NCBI RefSeq assembly: GCF_044904605.1
Contig: NZ_JADIKI010000023.1
Location: 2,294,001 to 2,358,000, forward strand
DNA length: 64,000 bases
From: Dyella_B humi
GTDB lineage: Bacteria; Pseudomonadota; Gammaproteobacteria; Xanthomonadales; Rhodanobacteraceae
Direction: 5' to 3'
Below are positions 16,186 through 24,545 of this stretch, in pieces. The notes beneath the pieces were generated by a model that had not been told where the DNA came from, searched no databases, and saw nothing but the letters and a program-made list of their open reading frames with translations. A program made the position numbers and the translations under genes. Positions within the stretch are counted from its first letter, which is position 1. Each line of letters starts with the position of its first letter.

Positions 16186-17619
16186 CTACTGCTTGACCCA
16201 ATCGATAGCAAAGCCATTGATGGTGACAAGCCGGTCCTTGTCGCTGTCCACGGTAATGATGTGAACTTCGCTGGGCCAGGTTTGATCTGTGCTGCCGGCG
16301 ACGGGAACGGTGCCGCGATTGGCGAGGATCCGCGTACCGTCCGGCGACCACGCGACAGGCGTCCAACCTGTGTAGAGGGTGGACGGATTGGGATTGCTGG
16401 TGAGTTGCCGGAAGTTCGTGGCGTCCGTTCTTATCGTGTAGAGGTCCGCTTCGTTGCTGGTGGTCGACTGCATGGTGAACACTGCTTGCGAGCCGTCCGG
16501 TGACAGCAGTATCTCGGCATACCAATCGGGGTAGTAATAGGCGTTCCACCAACTTTGATAGTCGCCAAAGTTGTTCCAGATCGTGGGTTGGAACAGGTCG
16601 GTCACCGTGCCCGTGGTCAAATCCTTGAAGCACAAGCTGGCGCCGAGCGCTTCCTGGTCTTCATCGCCGCACTGGGCGTAGTCATATTGCTGGTAGATCA
16701 CCTTTGTGCCGTCATAGGAGATATCGCCAGACGGCGGGTCGATCAGGTTGGCTGCGACTTCCACGGCCGTGCCCGTCAGCACATCGACTACGAACAAAGC
16801 TGACCAACCGAAATTATTTCCCTCAACCGGGCCGGTTGCCGTTGCACTCATTGACGCCGGTTTGGTGAGCGTCAACGGCTTAGGCCGCATGAAAAGGGAG
16901 CGCAGAGGGTGGGACGCGGGCTTCTTTACCACTGCGCCCAAAGGAGGTGGCTCGTAGGAGGCATACACCATCAGCTTCTGGCCGTTTCCCGACCACCGGA
17001 TCGACTCCACAGCGAGCAAGGGCCATGTTGGATAGTCTGGCAGCGCGATGGTCGCTGGCGCGCACCACAACACACGTTGATTGCTGCCGTCCGCATGCAT
17101 CACGTTGACACAAGCGGGCGCGACGGAATATTCGCTGGTCGAATTGGTAAAAGCGATGGTATTGCCGTCGACGGGATCCCTGGCGAGATAGCCGTAGCCG
17201 GGAGCGGCATTGTCGTTGCTGCCGGCAAAAAGGGGCTGGATAGCGCCGGTGCGCAGGTTCTTCACGTAATACTTGCCGCTGTATGGGCCATCTGCAGGAT
17301 CCGACGACGGATTCTGGAAATACAGGATGCTCTGGCCACCCGGCTTGAAGTTCTTCGTCAGCCAATAACCAACCCCCGTGCTGTAATTCTGGAAGGCCAA
17401 CCAACTTGGCATGTAATAGGATCCCGATACCAAGGGCGTGAGTTGCCGTAAATGTCCTCCGTGATCGTTAACTGAAAACAACCCAGAGCCCGTCGGCATC
17501 AATGTGCCGTTGGAAACCGTATTGATGGGACGGGTTAAGAGAATGGTGCCGTTCGCATAAACGGCTGCACATGAGCACGTCATTGCGAGCGCAATGGCGG
17601 CGCAAGAGAATGATCGCAT
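16186..17619 (-). CDS. Secreted WD40-like/TolB-type beta-propeller protein
   Basis: 477 residues with a signal peptide (MRSFSCAAIALAMTCSCA, cut near VYA). Repeated blade motifs are visible: SVNDHGGHLRQLTP, LLSPDGSQAVFTMQ, TDATNFRQLTSNPN and AWSPDGTRILANRG, the PD40 pattern of TolB-like propellers. ATG 17619 follows GGAGGGTCAC. No hydrolase domain is attached, so it is not a DPP/prolyl peptidase. It is monocistronic with a strong terminator downstream. A periplasmic or surface binding role is likely; the ligand is unknown. Confidence 0.75.
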   Translation of the reverse strand: MRSFSCAAIALAMTCSCAAVYANGTILLTRPINTVSNGTLMPTGSGLFSVNDHGGHLRQLTPLVSGSYYMPSWLAFQNYSTGVGYWLTKNFKPGGQSILYFQNPSSDPADGPYSGKYYVKNLRTGAIQPLFAGSNDNAAPGYGYLARDPVDGNTIAFTNSTSEYSVAPACVNVMHADGSNQRVLWCAPATIALPDYPTWPLLAVESIRWSGNGQKLMVYASYEPPPLGAVVKKPASHPLRSLFMRPKPLTLTKPASMSATATGPVEGNNFGWSALFVVDVLTGTAVEVAANLIDPPSGDISYDGTKVIYQQYDYAQCGDEDQEALGASLCFKDLTTGTVTDLFQPTIWNNFGDYQSWWNAYYYPDWYAEILLSPDGSQAVFTMQSTTSNEADLYTIRTDATNFRQLTSNPNPSTLYTGWTPVAWSPDGTRILANRGTVPVAGSTDQTWPSEVHIITVDSDKDRLVTINGFAIDWVKQ

Positions 17620-18185
17620 GTGACCCTCCACGCATCGTAGTCGATGCCAGTCATTTGCTGAACAAAATGCCCCTGCCACACCGCAGTGTTCTGCGGTGTG
17701 TTGTGACGCACCTTGATGTATCCCAGTCATCCCCACACGAAATTACGCTCGCGCAAGTCTATGGAACGTGAGAGAGCGTTTACACCATCTGGTTTTTAAT
17801 GGATGAGTTCATTTGGCTGAACGACTTTCGATGACTTGCATGAATTTGCGTAGATGAAATAGATGGCGACTTATAGAGGGGATTGCCCGCATTTTTCTTG
17901 GATGCTACGAATAAATAGATCCGGTCGCTCGAAAACATGCGGTTGCCGCCATTCTGAGTGGTCTTCGGCCTTTCCACTTATTGGCCATTTTTGTTTTGAA
18001 TAAAAGCTTTGCGCTATATATGTAAACTAACAAAATACGATTTTATGGATGTGCTAACACTAAATACGCGATAAACACCAAATATTCATGCTTGCTGTCC
18101 AGGTCATGAAAACCCTGCTGGCTTCCTCCATTCATGTGCCTGAAAAGCTCACCAACCGCGGACCCTTTATCACTAACTGATGAGA
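17620..18185. other. Intergenic, AT-rich, no gene supported
   Basis: 566 bases without a credible gene. The part from about 17780 to 18130 is clearly poorer in GC than its surroundings. Contents seen are a perfect ten-base hairpin (17677-17700), a GTTCA-N6-TGAAC inverted repeat at 17807, and runs such as GCGCTATATATGTAAAC. It should hold the promoter of the propeller gene and the 3' end of the lipoprotein-hydrolase transcript. Confidence 0.5.
17677..17700. repeat. Perfect hairpin in the AT-rich gap
   Basis: CACACCGCAG and CTGCGGTGTG form a ten-base perfect stem with a TGTT loop. There is no T-run, so an operator or RNA structure in the propeller gene leader is as likely as a terminator. Confidence 0.6.
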
Positions 18186-20129
18186 CTAGTGAGCGTCCGC
18201 CGTACACTCCGGACGCTCCAGATTGGCTTCGCTCACACCTTCCTGCCACAAGCAATGCAACAAACTGGCGTGCAGGCGCAGAATACGACGTAGTTCGATG
18301 ATCGCTTGCGGCGTTTCCTGCACGTCGTGCCAGGAGGGCACCGAAAGCTCGGAATCCGCACCGTCCAGATGCGCGCTGACGTAAGGCACTACGCCATCAT
18401 CGGATTCGGTCAGCGGCCCCTTCGTTTTGTAGAGACCGACGATGGTGTGATAACGCACGGTCGGGGCGATCGGCAGTGTGCTGGATGCCTTGATGAAAGG
18501 GTCTTCGTTGCTGAGGTTGTCGATGCTGTTGGGGATGCGTGCGGGCGTGCCGGATTCGGCGTTCTTGCCTTGCGTTGCGCTGACGATGTTCTTGCCTTCT
18601 TCCAGCAGCGTCAGTGGCAGCCGGATCAGGCTGCCAACCCAGCGTGCGAGTGTCCATTGCGCAACCGGCGTGCCGCGATGTGGCGCAGCGAGAAACACTG
18701 CACGGGTCACCTGGGGCATGGGCTCGAACTGAAAATAAGGTGCAAGCCGCTGGCGCAGTTTTTGTCGTTGCTCATCGGAAAGGTTCGGGCGTTCTTGAAT
18801 GACGCCCCACAACTTGTCGTCGCTGGAAGAAACCAGCAAACGCGCAAGCACGCCGCCCATGCTATGACCGACCAGAACGATGTGGTTGGACGCCACCGCA
18901 TGGCCTGAAGGATCGAAGTGATGCAGGGTTTCATCAAGCGCCTTGCGGATCTGCATCAGGTTGACTGCTACCGGAACGTTGGTCGGGTAATACACCTCCC
19001 ACACTTGATAGGTGCGTCGCAGCTGTTCGTCGCCCATCACTTCGTTGACGACATTGATCCACGCTTCGGGACTGCTCGCCAGACCATGCAGCATGATCAC
19101 GGTGAGTCGATTCGGGTTGTACGGTTGCATCAGCAACACCCGTGGCCGGGTCAATCCGCCGCGACCGAACAGCGAGCGCAGCGATTCCTGCGCGAAACCG
19201 GATTGCGCCAGCCATATGCCGTAAGGTGCGGTGAAGTTGGCGGCGAGCGGAATGGTATGGCCGTTCAACGCAATGGTGCTGTCCAGATAAGGATTCTTGG
19301 CATAGACGCGAACGTCGCGAGTGTCGAGCACGCTTTGCAGCGTATCGCCAGGAAATTGGAGCGCAGCGGTCAACGGCACGTAATTGGGCTCGCGCCATGG
19401 GCCGTCATCGGCGGCGTGGGCGCCGATGGCGACGAATTCCGAACCGAAGCCGTCGCGACGGTAGACGTCCCGCAGGCCGCTGAAGCGCAATCCTTCGGCG
19501 GGAATCAATTCACGCGGAATGCGCTCGCTGGAGCCGAGATAGACATCCGAATTCGGCTTGAGAAGATTCCAGCCTGCCACCGGTGCGCGTTCCCAGTCTG
19601 TACCCAGCGTGGGTAGCAGCTTGAAAAAACTCATCACCGCGCGCTGCGCGGCATAGTTGTAGAAATCCAGCACTTGCGACTGACGCGTTTCGAAGGCGCG
19701 CTCGCCAGGTGCCCGCGCGGTGTAGAACAGGTAGGCATAGGCGTAGCGTGCCGATTGCAGATAGGCATCGAGCGCGATATCGCCGATGGCTTCGCCCTGG
19801 CGAGAACGATCCGACTGCATGGCGAACGCTAGCCACAATTCCGCGAGTGCGGACAGGCGCCGTTCGTCGTCGAGGCCGTCGGAGTAGAGCAATGTGTTGG
19901 TGCAGCGCGTGAAGTTTTCGGCACACTGGTCGCGGCTGAGTGCCACCACGTTGAGCGATTGGACCGTGCTGTCGCTCAGTGCGCGTGTGTTCAGCACGTC
20001 GCTGCGTCGTTGAGCGGTGTAGTCCTTATGTGCGATATGCCGCACGCCCACCATGGCGCAGCCGCTGGCGAGCAGCAGGGCCACCAGGACGACGGCGCGC
20101 GGAATCCAGCGTGGCGGGCGGCCTTTCAT
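18186..20129 (-). CDS. Lipoprotein alpha/beta hydrolase (lipase-like), 647 residues
   Basis: The N-terminus RAVVLVALLLASGCAMVG contains a lipobox (LASGC), so the protein is anchored by lipid. About 330 residues without a named domain come first. A hydrolase core then starts: VIMLHGLASSPEAW (oxyanion HG), VLVGHSMGGVLARLL (nucleophile Ser), FLAAPHRGTPVAQ, and SWHDVQ late in the chain with the likely catalytic His. The order fits esterase/lipase families acting at the envelope. It diverges from a DUF4105 gene. The long N-terminal extension is unusual for a plain lipase. Confidence 0.75.
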   Translation of the reverse strand: MKGRPPRWIPRAVVLVALLLASGCAMVGVRHIAHKDYTAQRRSDVLNTRALSDSTVQSLNVVALSRDQCAENFTRCTNTLLYSDGLDDERRLSALAELWLAFAMQSDRSRQGEAIGDIALDAYLQSARYAYAYLFYTARAPGERAFETRQSQVLDFYNYAAQRAVMSFFKLLPTLGTDWERAPVAGWNLLKPNSDVYLGSSERIPRELIPAEGLRFSGLRDVYRRDGFGSEFVAIGAHAADDGPWREPNYVPLTAALQFPGDTLQSVLDTRDVRVYAKNPYLDSTIALNGHTIPLAANFTAPYGIWLAQSGFAQESLRSLFGRGGLTRPRVLLMQPYNPNRLTVIMLHGLASSPEAWINVVNEVMGDEQLRRTYQVWEVYYPTNVPVAVNLMQIRKALDETLHHFDPSGHAVASNHIVLVGHSMGGVLARLLVSSSDDKLWGVIQERPNLSDEQRQKLRQRLAPYFQFEPMPQVTRAVFLAAPHRGTPVAQWTLARWVGSLIRLPLTLLEEGKNIVSATQGKNAESGTPARIPNSIDNLSNEDPFIKASSTLPIAPTVRYHTIVGLYKTKGPLTESDDGVVPYVSAHLDGADSELSVPSWHDVQETPQAIIELRRILRLHASLLHCLWQEGVSEANLERPECTADAH

Positions 20130-20212
20130 CGGTTTCCTCGGGGCAGGGAAGCGGTATGACCGGTCGTTGCCGTTCTATTATCCATGCATCCGCGGCAGTT
20201 GGGAGACACTGG

Positions 20213-21238
20213 ATGTTCGTGCGATGGACGTTTTGTGTACTGCTTGTCTTGGTCGTTCTGCTAACGGCCTGTTGGGGCTCGCTAGCGCTGTGGTACCAAG
20301 GTCCCGGTGGGGCCGTGCTTCGCGGAGTGATCAGTACTGCTTGGATGGTATTCGCGTTGGTGCTGATCGCAGTCGGATGGTCGCGGCACAGCGGTTTGCC
20401 TTTTGGTCTCTATGCGTTGGCCTTCGCGACCCTGCTGGCATGGTGGACCACGATCGCGCCGTCGAACCACCGCGACTGGGCCGACGACGTTTCGCGCTCG
20501 CTGACCGGCAACGTCGACGGCCAGGTGGTGACTCTGCACAACGTGCGCAACTTCAACTGGCGTTCCGAAGAGGATTACGACATTCGCTGGGAAACGCGTC
20601 GCTATGACCTCGATCACTTGACTAGCGCCGACCTAATCCTTTCCTCGTGGGGCATGCCGGGTATCGTGCATGCCTTGGTGTCGTTCGGTTTCGATGACGG
20701 TTCGCACGCGGTGTTCTCGGTGGAGGTGCGTCGTCAGCGTAACCAGTCCTTTTCGTCCATCGGCGGGTTTTTCAAGCACTTCGAGCGCATCATCGTCGCG
20801 GCCGACGAACGGGACATTATTCGCGTACGGACCAATGTGCGAGGCGAAACCGATCATCTCTATCATTTGCAAATGGACAAGCCGGCGATGCGTGCACTGT
20901 TCCTGTCTTACGTGCGGGGGGCGAACGAGCTGGCGGCGAAGCCTGCGTTCTACAACACCGTGACGTCCAATTGCGTGACCATCGTCTATGACATGGCCAA
21001 GCAGATCGATCCGGGATTGCCTTATGACTATCGCTTGCTGGTTACGGCGCGTTTGCCTAGCTACCTCTACGAAGTAGGTGCGTTGGATCGGCACTATCCG
21101 CTGGAAGTGTTGATAAGCCAGGGCGATATTACGGCGCGTGCGCGTGCCGCCGGTCCGAATGATGATTTTTCGCGGGCGATTCGTACGGCGTCTTCAGCAG
21201 GGGCGGCCGAAGTGGCACATCGCGATCGTGTGCCTTAG
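20213..21238 (+). CDS. DUF4105 family membrane protein
   Basis: 341 residues from ATG 20213. Three hydrophobic segments sit at the N-terminus (CVLLVLVVLLTACWGSLAL, then WMVFALVLIAVGW and GLYALAFATLLAWW). A periplasmic DUF4105 domain follows, with NVRNFNWRSEEDYDIRWE, HAVFSVEVRRQ and a Cys/His-like cluster around YNTVTSNCVTIVYDMA that resembles a papain-like Cys site. GGGAG lies seven bases before this ATG; ATG 20156 is an alternative start giving 19 more residues. It diverges from the lipoprotein hydrolase across 83 bases. A peptidase or lipid-related role is speculative. Confidence 0.75.
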   Translation: MFVRWTFCVLLVLVVLLTACWGSLALWYQGPGGAVLRGVISTAWMVFALVLIAVGWSRHSGLPFGLYALAFATLLAWWTTIAPSNHRDWADDVSRSLTGNVDGQVVTLHNVRNFNWRSEEDYDIRWETRRYDLDHLTSADLILSSWGMPGIVHALVSFGFDDGSHAVFSVEVRRQRNQSFSSIGGFFKHFERIIVAADERDIIRVRTNVRGETDHLYHLQMDKPAMRALFLSYVRGANELAAKPAFYNTVTSNCVTIVYDMAKQIDPGLPYDYRLLVTARLPSYLYEVGALDRHYPLEVLISQGDITARARAAGPNDDFSRAIRTASSAGAAEVAHRDRVP

Positions 21239-21290
21239 AGGGGAGGAAGCGTGCATCTTGCCTCAGCCATGTGCAGAAGCGTGGATCAGA

Positions 21291-21401
21291 CTCCTCCCCC
21301 TGCTTGCAGGGGGAGGTTGGGAGGGGGTGAACTCTTGCGGGAAAGTTCATCGCAAGTACTCACCCCACCCCAACCCTCCCCTGCAAGCAGGGGAGGGGGC
21401 C
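21291..21401. repeat. Composite inverted repeat element, copy A
   Basis: Two arms of about 40 bases face each other: CCTCCCCCTGCTTGCAGGGG at 21292 onward and a matching arm (CCCTGCAAGCAGGGGAGG) at 21378. Between them is CTTGCGGGAAAGTTCA. Each arm is itself a hairpin. The same composite is found at 30071-30176. Confidence 0.85.
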
Positions 21402-21427
21402 GATTTCGGCAAGAACGGAGCTACGTT

Positions 21428-22624
21428 TTAAATGCGGCTGATGCGATACATCGCCGTCGCATGCACCGGCAGTTGCAGCTTGAGCGTGCCATCGCCTTTG
21501 ACTTCGTTATGCGCCCATAGATCGCGCACGTTGTAGCTGCCGCCCGTCTTCAGGCCGATTTCGGCGGCGGAGACGGTCACGTCATGTGGCGTGTCGGTTT
21601 CGTTGAAAACGACCACGGCGCGGCTGCCATCCTTGAGCGGTTTGACGATCACGTGAATGCCATCGGCATCGCGTACCTGCTTACCTTGCACGCCAAGCGG
21701 GTCCTGGTCGACCGCGATGACTTCCTTGTTGAGCAGGATCTGCAGCGCATCTGGTTTGATCGTGCGCAGGTCGGTGCCAATCAGCAGCGGCGCCGCCATG
21801 ATCGACCACAGGCTGAAATGGCTGCGGTATTCGACGTCGGTCATACCGCCATTGCCCACTTCGAGCATGTCGGGATCATTCCAGTGGCCAGGAGTTGCGT
21901 ACTGGTCCAGCACGACGTTCTCTTTGAAGTTTTTCAGCATCGACGCGTAGGTGTCGCTGATGTCGCCGGTGGTGCGCCACGAGCCGGCATCGACCGGCGG
22001 CTTGCCCCCCCACAACCAAGGCTTGTTTTCGCCCCATTCGCACATGCTGTAGAAGATCGGTCGGCCGGTGCTGCGCAGCGCTTCGGCCATGGCGGTGTAG
22101 CGTTGCTTGGCATCGACCTTCTGGTTGTTGCAGTTGTCGTATTTCAGGTAATCCACGTCCCACGAGGCGAAGGTAGCGGCATCCTGTTTTTCATGATTCA
22201 AGCCACCGGGAAAGCCACGGTTTTCTTGCAATGGCTCGCACGTGGACGTGCCAGCGCTCGAATACAGGCCGAATTTCAGACCATGTTGATGAATGTAGGC
22301 GGCCAGCGCTTTGATGCCGCCGGGGAAGCGCTTGGGATTGGGCTGCAGATTGCCATCCTTGTCGCGCTGCCAGTTCGCCCAGCAATCGTCGATGTTGACG
22401 TAGCGATAGCCGGCATCGCGCAAGCCCAAGCTGATGAACTTGTCGGCGATGCCACGAATCATGGCTTCGTTGAATTCATCGCGGCAATGCGTGGAATTCC
22501 AGTTGTTGAAACCCATCTGCGGTGGAGTTGGCGTTGGCGCCGCCGAAGCACTTGCTGCGAAAACAACAAACACAATTGAGGCTGCGGTGCGCCGCAGGTT
22601 TGCAGGGGAAGCGATTGTCGTCAT
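21428..22624 (-). CDS. GH27 alpha-galactosidase, secreted
   Basis: 398 residues with a signal peptide (IVFVVFAASASAAP). GH27 signatures are complete: MGFNNWN, RYVNIDDCW, VDYLKYDNC (nucleophile Asp163) and the WNDPDMLEVG motif (248-257) that contains the acid/base Asp. A C-terminal beta domain closes the chain. The family releases alpha-linked galactose from galactomannan side chains, melibiose-type oligosaccharides or glycolipids. It is the last gene of a TonB receptor-GH35-GH27 operon, 34 bases after GH35, so it acts with beta-galactosidase on galactose-decorated plant glycans in the periplasm. Confidence 0.92.
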   Translation of the reverse strand: MTTIASPANLRRTAASIVFVVFAASASAAPTPTPPQMGFNNWNSTHCRDEFNEAMIRGIADKFISLGLRDAGYRYVNIDDCWANWQRDKDGNLQPNPKRFPGGIKALAAYIHQHGLKFGLYSSAGTSTCEPLQENRGFPGGLNHEKQDAATFASWDVDYLKYDNCNNQKVDAKQRYTAMAEALRSTGRPIFYSMCEWGENKPWLWGGKPPVDAGSWRTTGDISDTYASMLKNFKENVVLDQYATPGHWNDPDMLEVGNGGMTDVEYRSHFSLWSIMAAPLLIGTDLRTIKPDALQILLNKEVIAVDQDPLGVQGKQVRDADGIHVIVKPLKDGSRAVVVFNETDTPHDVTVSAAEIGLKTGGSYNVRDLWAHNEVKGDGTLKLQLPVHATAMYRISRI

Positions 22625-22658
22625 TTTTTTTGCACCATGGGGGACTGGGGAAGAACGA

Positions 22659-24509
22659 TCATGGAGTGACTACTTCTTTGGTTGTACCCAGCATCGGCTG
22701 TTTCACCGTGCGCAGCGTCGGTTGACCTTCGGTCAATAGGTCCAGCACGACCAACTGATTGCCGCTGGGTTTCAGCCATGCGCCCGGTACGTACAACGTG
22801 CGCTGCGGCCCGATCTTCCAGGTGCGACCCAGCGGATGGCCGTTGAGCCAGACAACACCTTTACCAAGGCCGGCTGTATCCAGAAACGTGTCGGCGTCAG
22901 CGCTGCCGGAGGCGGGCGCATCGAATGTTGCGCGATAGATGCACGGTGCGTGCTTGCATGGAGCGTGCGCGTACTTCAAGTCGCCGTTGATGGCGAACGG
23001 CAGTGCATAGATCTGCCAATCGAGTAGAGGCTGGCCTTGCATGCTCACCGAGCCGATGATGCCTTTACGCTCGTTCACCATCTTCTCGCCGAAATTGATG
23101 CGTCCGTCGTTCTGCACCAGCAGATCCAGCGTATCGCCCTTGGCGAGTTTTACCGCCACCGAATCTTGCTTCAGGCGTCGATCGAGTGTGCCAACGCGCT
23201 TGCCGTTTACGTAGACGATGGCGTAGTCGTGCAAGCCGTCGATATGCAACGTGCCCGCCTTGGCTGCATCGATGCGCTTGCGATAGAGAATGTCGCCGTA
23301 TGACTCGTCCAATTCTTCCATGGTCTTAAGGTCATGCGACGCGACGGGTGCAGGCAATGCATCCCACAGCGACGCCGATTCATCCAGCTTGATGTTTGCA
23401 ATCGCCTGGGTGCTGGGCGTGGCTGGCACAGGTGGCGGTGTGACACCGGTCGCTTGCGCGATCACCTCGCGCAACGCGTTGTACTTCGGCGTGGGGCGTC
23501 CGCTTTCGTCCAGCGGGCTGTCGTAGTCGTAGCTGGTCACGTCTGGCTGGTAGCTGTTGTCGTCCCAGTTGGCGCCGCTCATCCAACCGAAGGACGTGCC
23601 GCCGTGGAACATATACAAGCTGACCGAATAGCCTTGTTTCAGCATTCCTGCCAATTCATTCGCCACTTTTTCGGTGCCGATCACGTAGTGGGGTCCGCCC
23701 CAGTGGTCGAACCAGCCCACCCAGTATTCGCCGACCATGTAGGGGCCGCCGGGTTGCCACTGATGCAAGCGCGGCAGCCTTTCAGGTGCATGGCCAACGC
23801 CGAAATTGATCACCTTGAATAGATCGGGCATGGAGCCCGGCTGTGGTGCACTATCGGAGGTGTACAGCAGCGATGCGTCGAAACCGCTGTCGACGATGTC
23901 CTTGCGGATCTGTTGCAGATAGGGATCGTTGTCCTTGCCGAAGCTACCGTATTCGTTTTCCACCTGGACGGCGATGATGTTGCCGCCGCGGTTGTACTGC
24001 AGTGGCGCCAGTTCCTGCCCGAGCCGATGCAGCCAGCGTTGCGCTGGCTGCATGAACGTCGGGTCTGTGCTGCGGATGTGCGCATTGCGGTCCTTCAGCA
24101 GCCAAGCCGGCAAGCCGCCGAGATCCCATTCCGAACACACATAGGGGCCGGGCCGAAGGATCACGTACAGGCCTTCCTGCTGCGCTTCGCGGATGAACTC
24201 GGCGATGTCGTTCTGGCCACTGAAATCGTAGTGGCCAGGCACGGTTTCGTGGGCGTTCCAGAACACATAGGTGGTGATCGTGTTCAAGCCCATCGCTTTG
24301 GCCATTTTCAGGCGCGCGCGCCAGTACTCACGTGGAACGCGCGTGTAGTGCATGTCCCCGGCGATGATGCGGAACGGTTTGCCGTTGAGCACGAGCTGAC
24401 CTTGTTCGATGGCCAGGCCGCGCCCGGTATCAACCGGTGCGGCAAACGCGTGGCCGGATAGAAGCAGACTAAGCCCGATACCCATCGACATACTTTTCAA
24501 TACATTCAT
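22659..24509 (-). CDS. GH35 beta-galactosidase, secreted
   Basis: 616 residues with a signal peptide (MSMGIGLSLLLSGHAFAAP). GH35 hallmarks are FRIIAGDMHYTRVPREYW, LRPGPYVCSEWDLGG, NIIAVQVENEYGSFG (acid/base Glu186) and GEYWVGWFDHWG (nucleophile Glu261). A C-terminal galactose-binding-like jelly roll ends with VWLNGHPLGRTWKIGPQR. Length is normal for bacterial GH35. The upstream TonB receptor ends 36 bases before its start, so the receptor and enzyme are co-transcribed. Removal of beta-galactosyl caps from imported xyloglucan- or galactan-type oligosaccharides is the likely role. Confidence 0.92.
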   Translation of the reverse strand: MNVLKSMSMGIGLSLLLSGHAFAAPVDTGRGLAIEQGQLVLNGKPFRIIAGDMHYTRVPREYWRARLKMAKAMGLNTITTYVFWNAHETVPGHYDFSGQNDIAEFIREAQQEGLYVILRPGPYVCSEWDLGGLPAWLLKDRNAHIRSTDPTFMQPAQRWLHRLGQELAPLQYNRGGNIIAVQVENEYGSFGKDNDPYLQQIRKDIVDSGFDASLLYTSDSAPQPGSMPDLFKVINFGVGHAPERLPRLHQWQPGGPYMVGEYWVGWFDHWGGPHYVIGTEKVANELAGMLKQGYSVSLYMFHGGTSFGWMSGANWDDNSYQPDVTSYDYDSPLDESGRPTPKYNALREVIAQATGVTPPPVPATPSTQAIANIKLDESASLWDALPAPVASHDLKTMEELDESYGDILYRKRIDAAKAGTLHIDGLHDYAIVYVNGKRVGTLDRRLKQDSVAVKLAKGDTLDLLVQNDGRINFGEKMVNERKGIIGSVSMQGQPLLDWQIYALPFAINGDLKYAHAPCKHAPCIYRATFDAPASGSADADTFLDTAGLGKGVVWLNGHPLGRTWKIGPQRTLYVPGAWLKPSGNQLVVLDLLTEGQPTLRTVKQPMLGTTKEVVTP

Positions 24510-24545
24510 TGAAACCCCTTGCGTTGCGCTGCCTATGCGCCTGCC

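Noticed and set aside
16008..16229. Minus-strand text DTSTISRWVKDL suggesting a phage CII-like fragment
   Set aside because: A single short helix-turn-helix-like string at the end of a frame crossing a terminator. Not enough to call.
17780..17977. Possible 65-residue gene in the AT-rich gap
   Set aside because: No ribosome site or recognisable family. The low-GC sequence gives chance frames with unusual composition.
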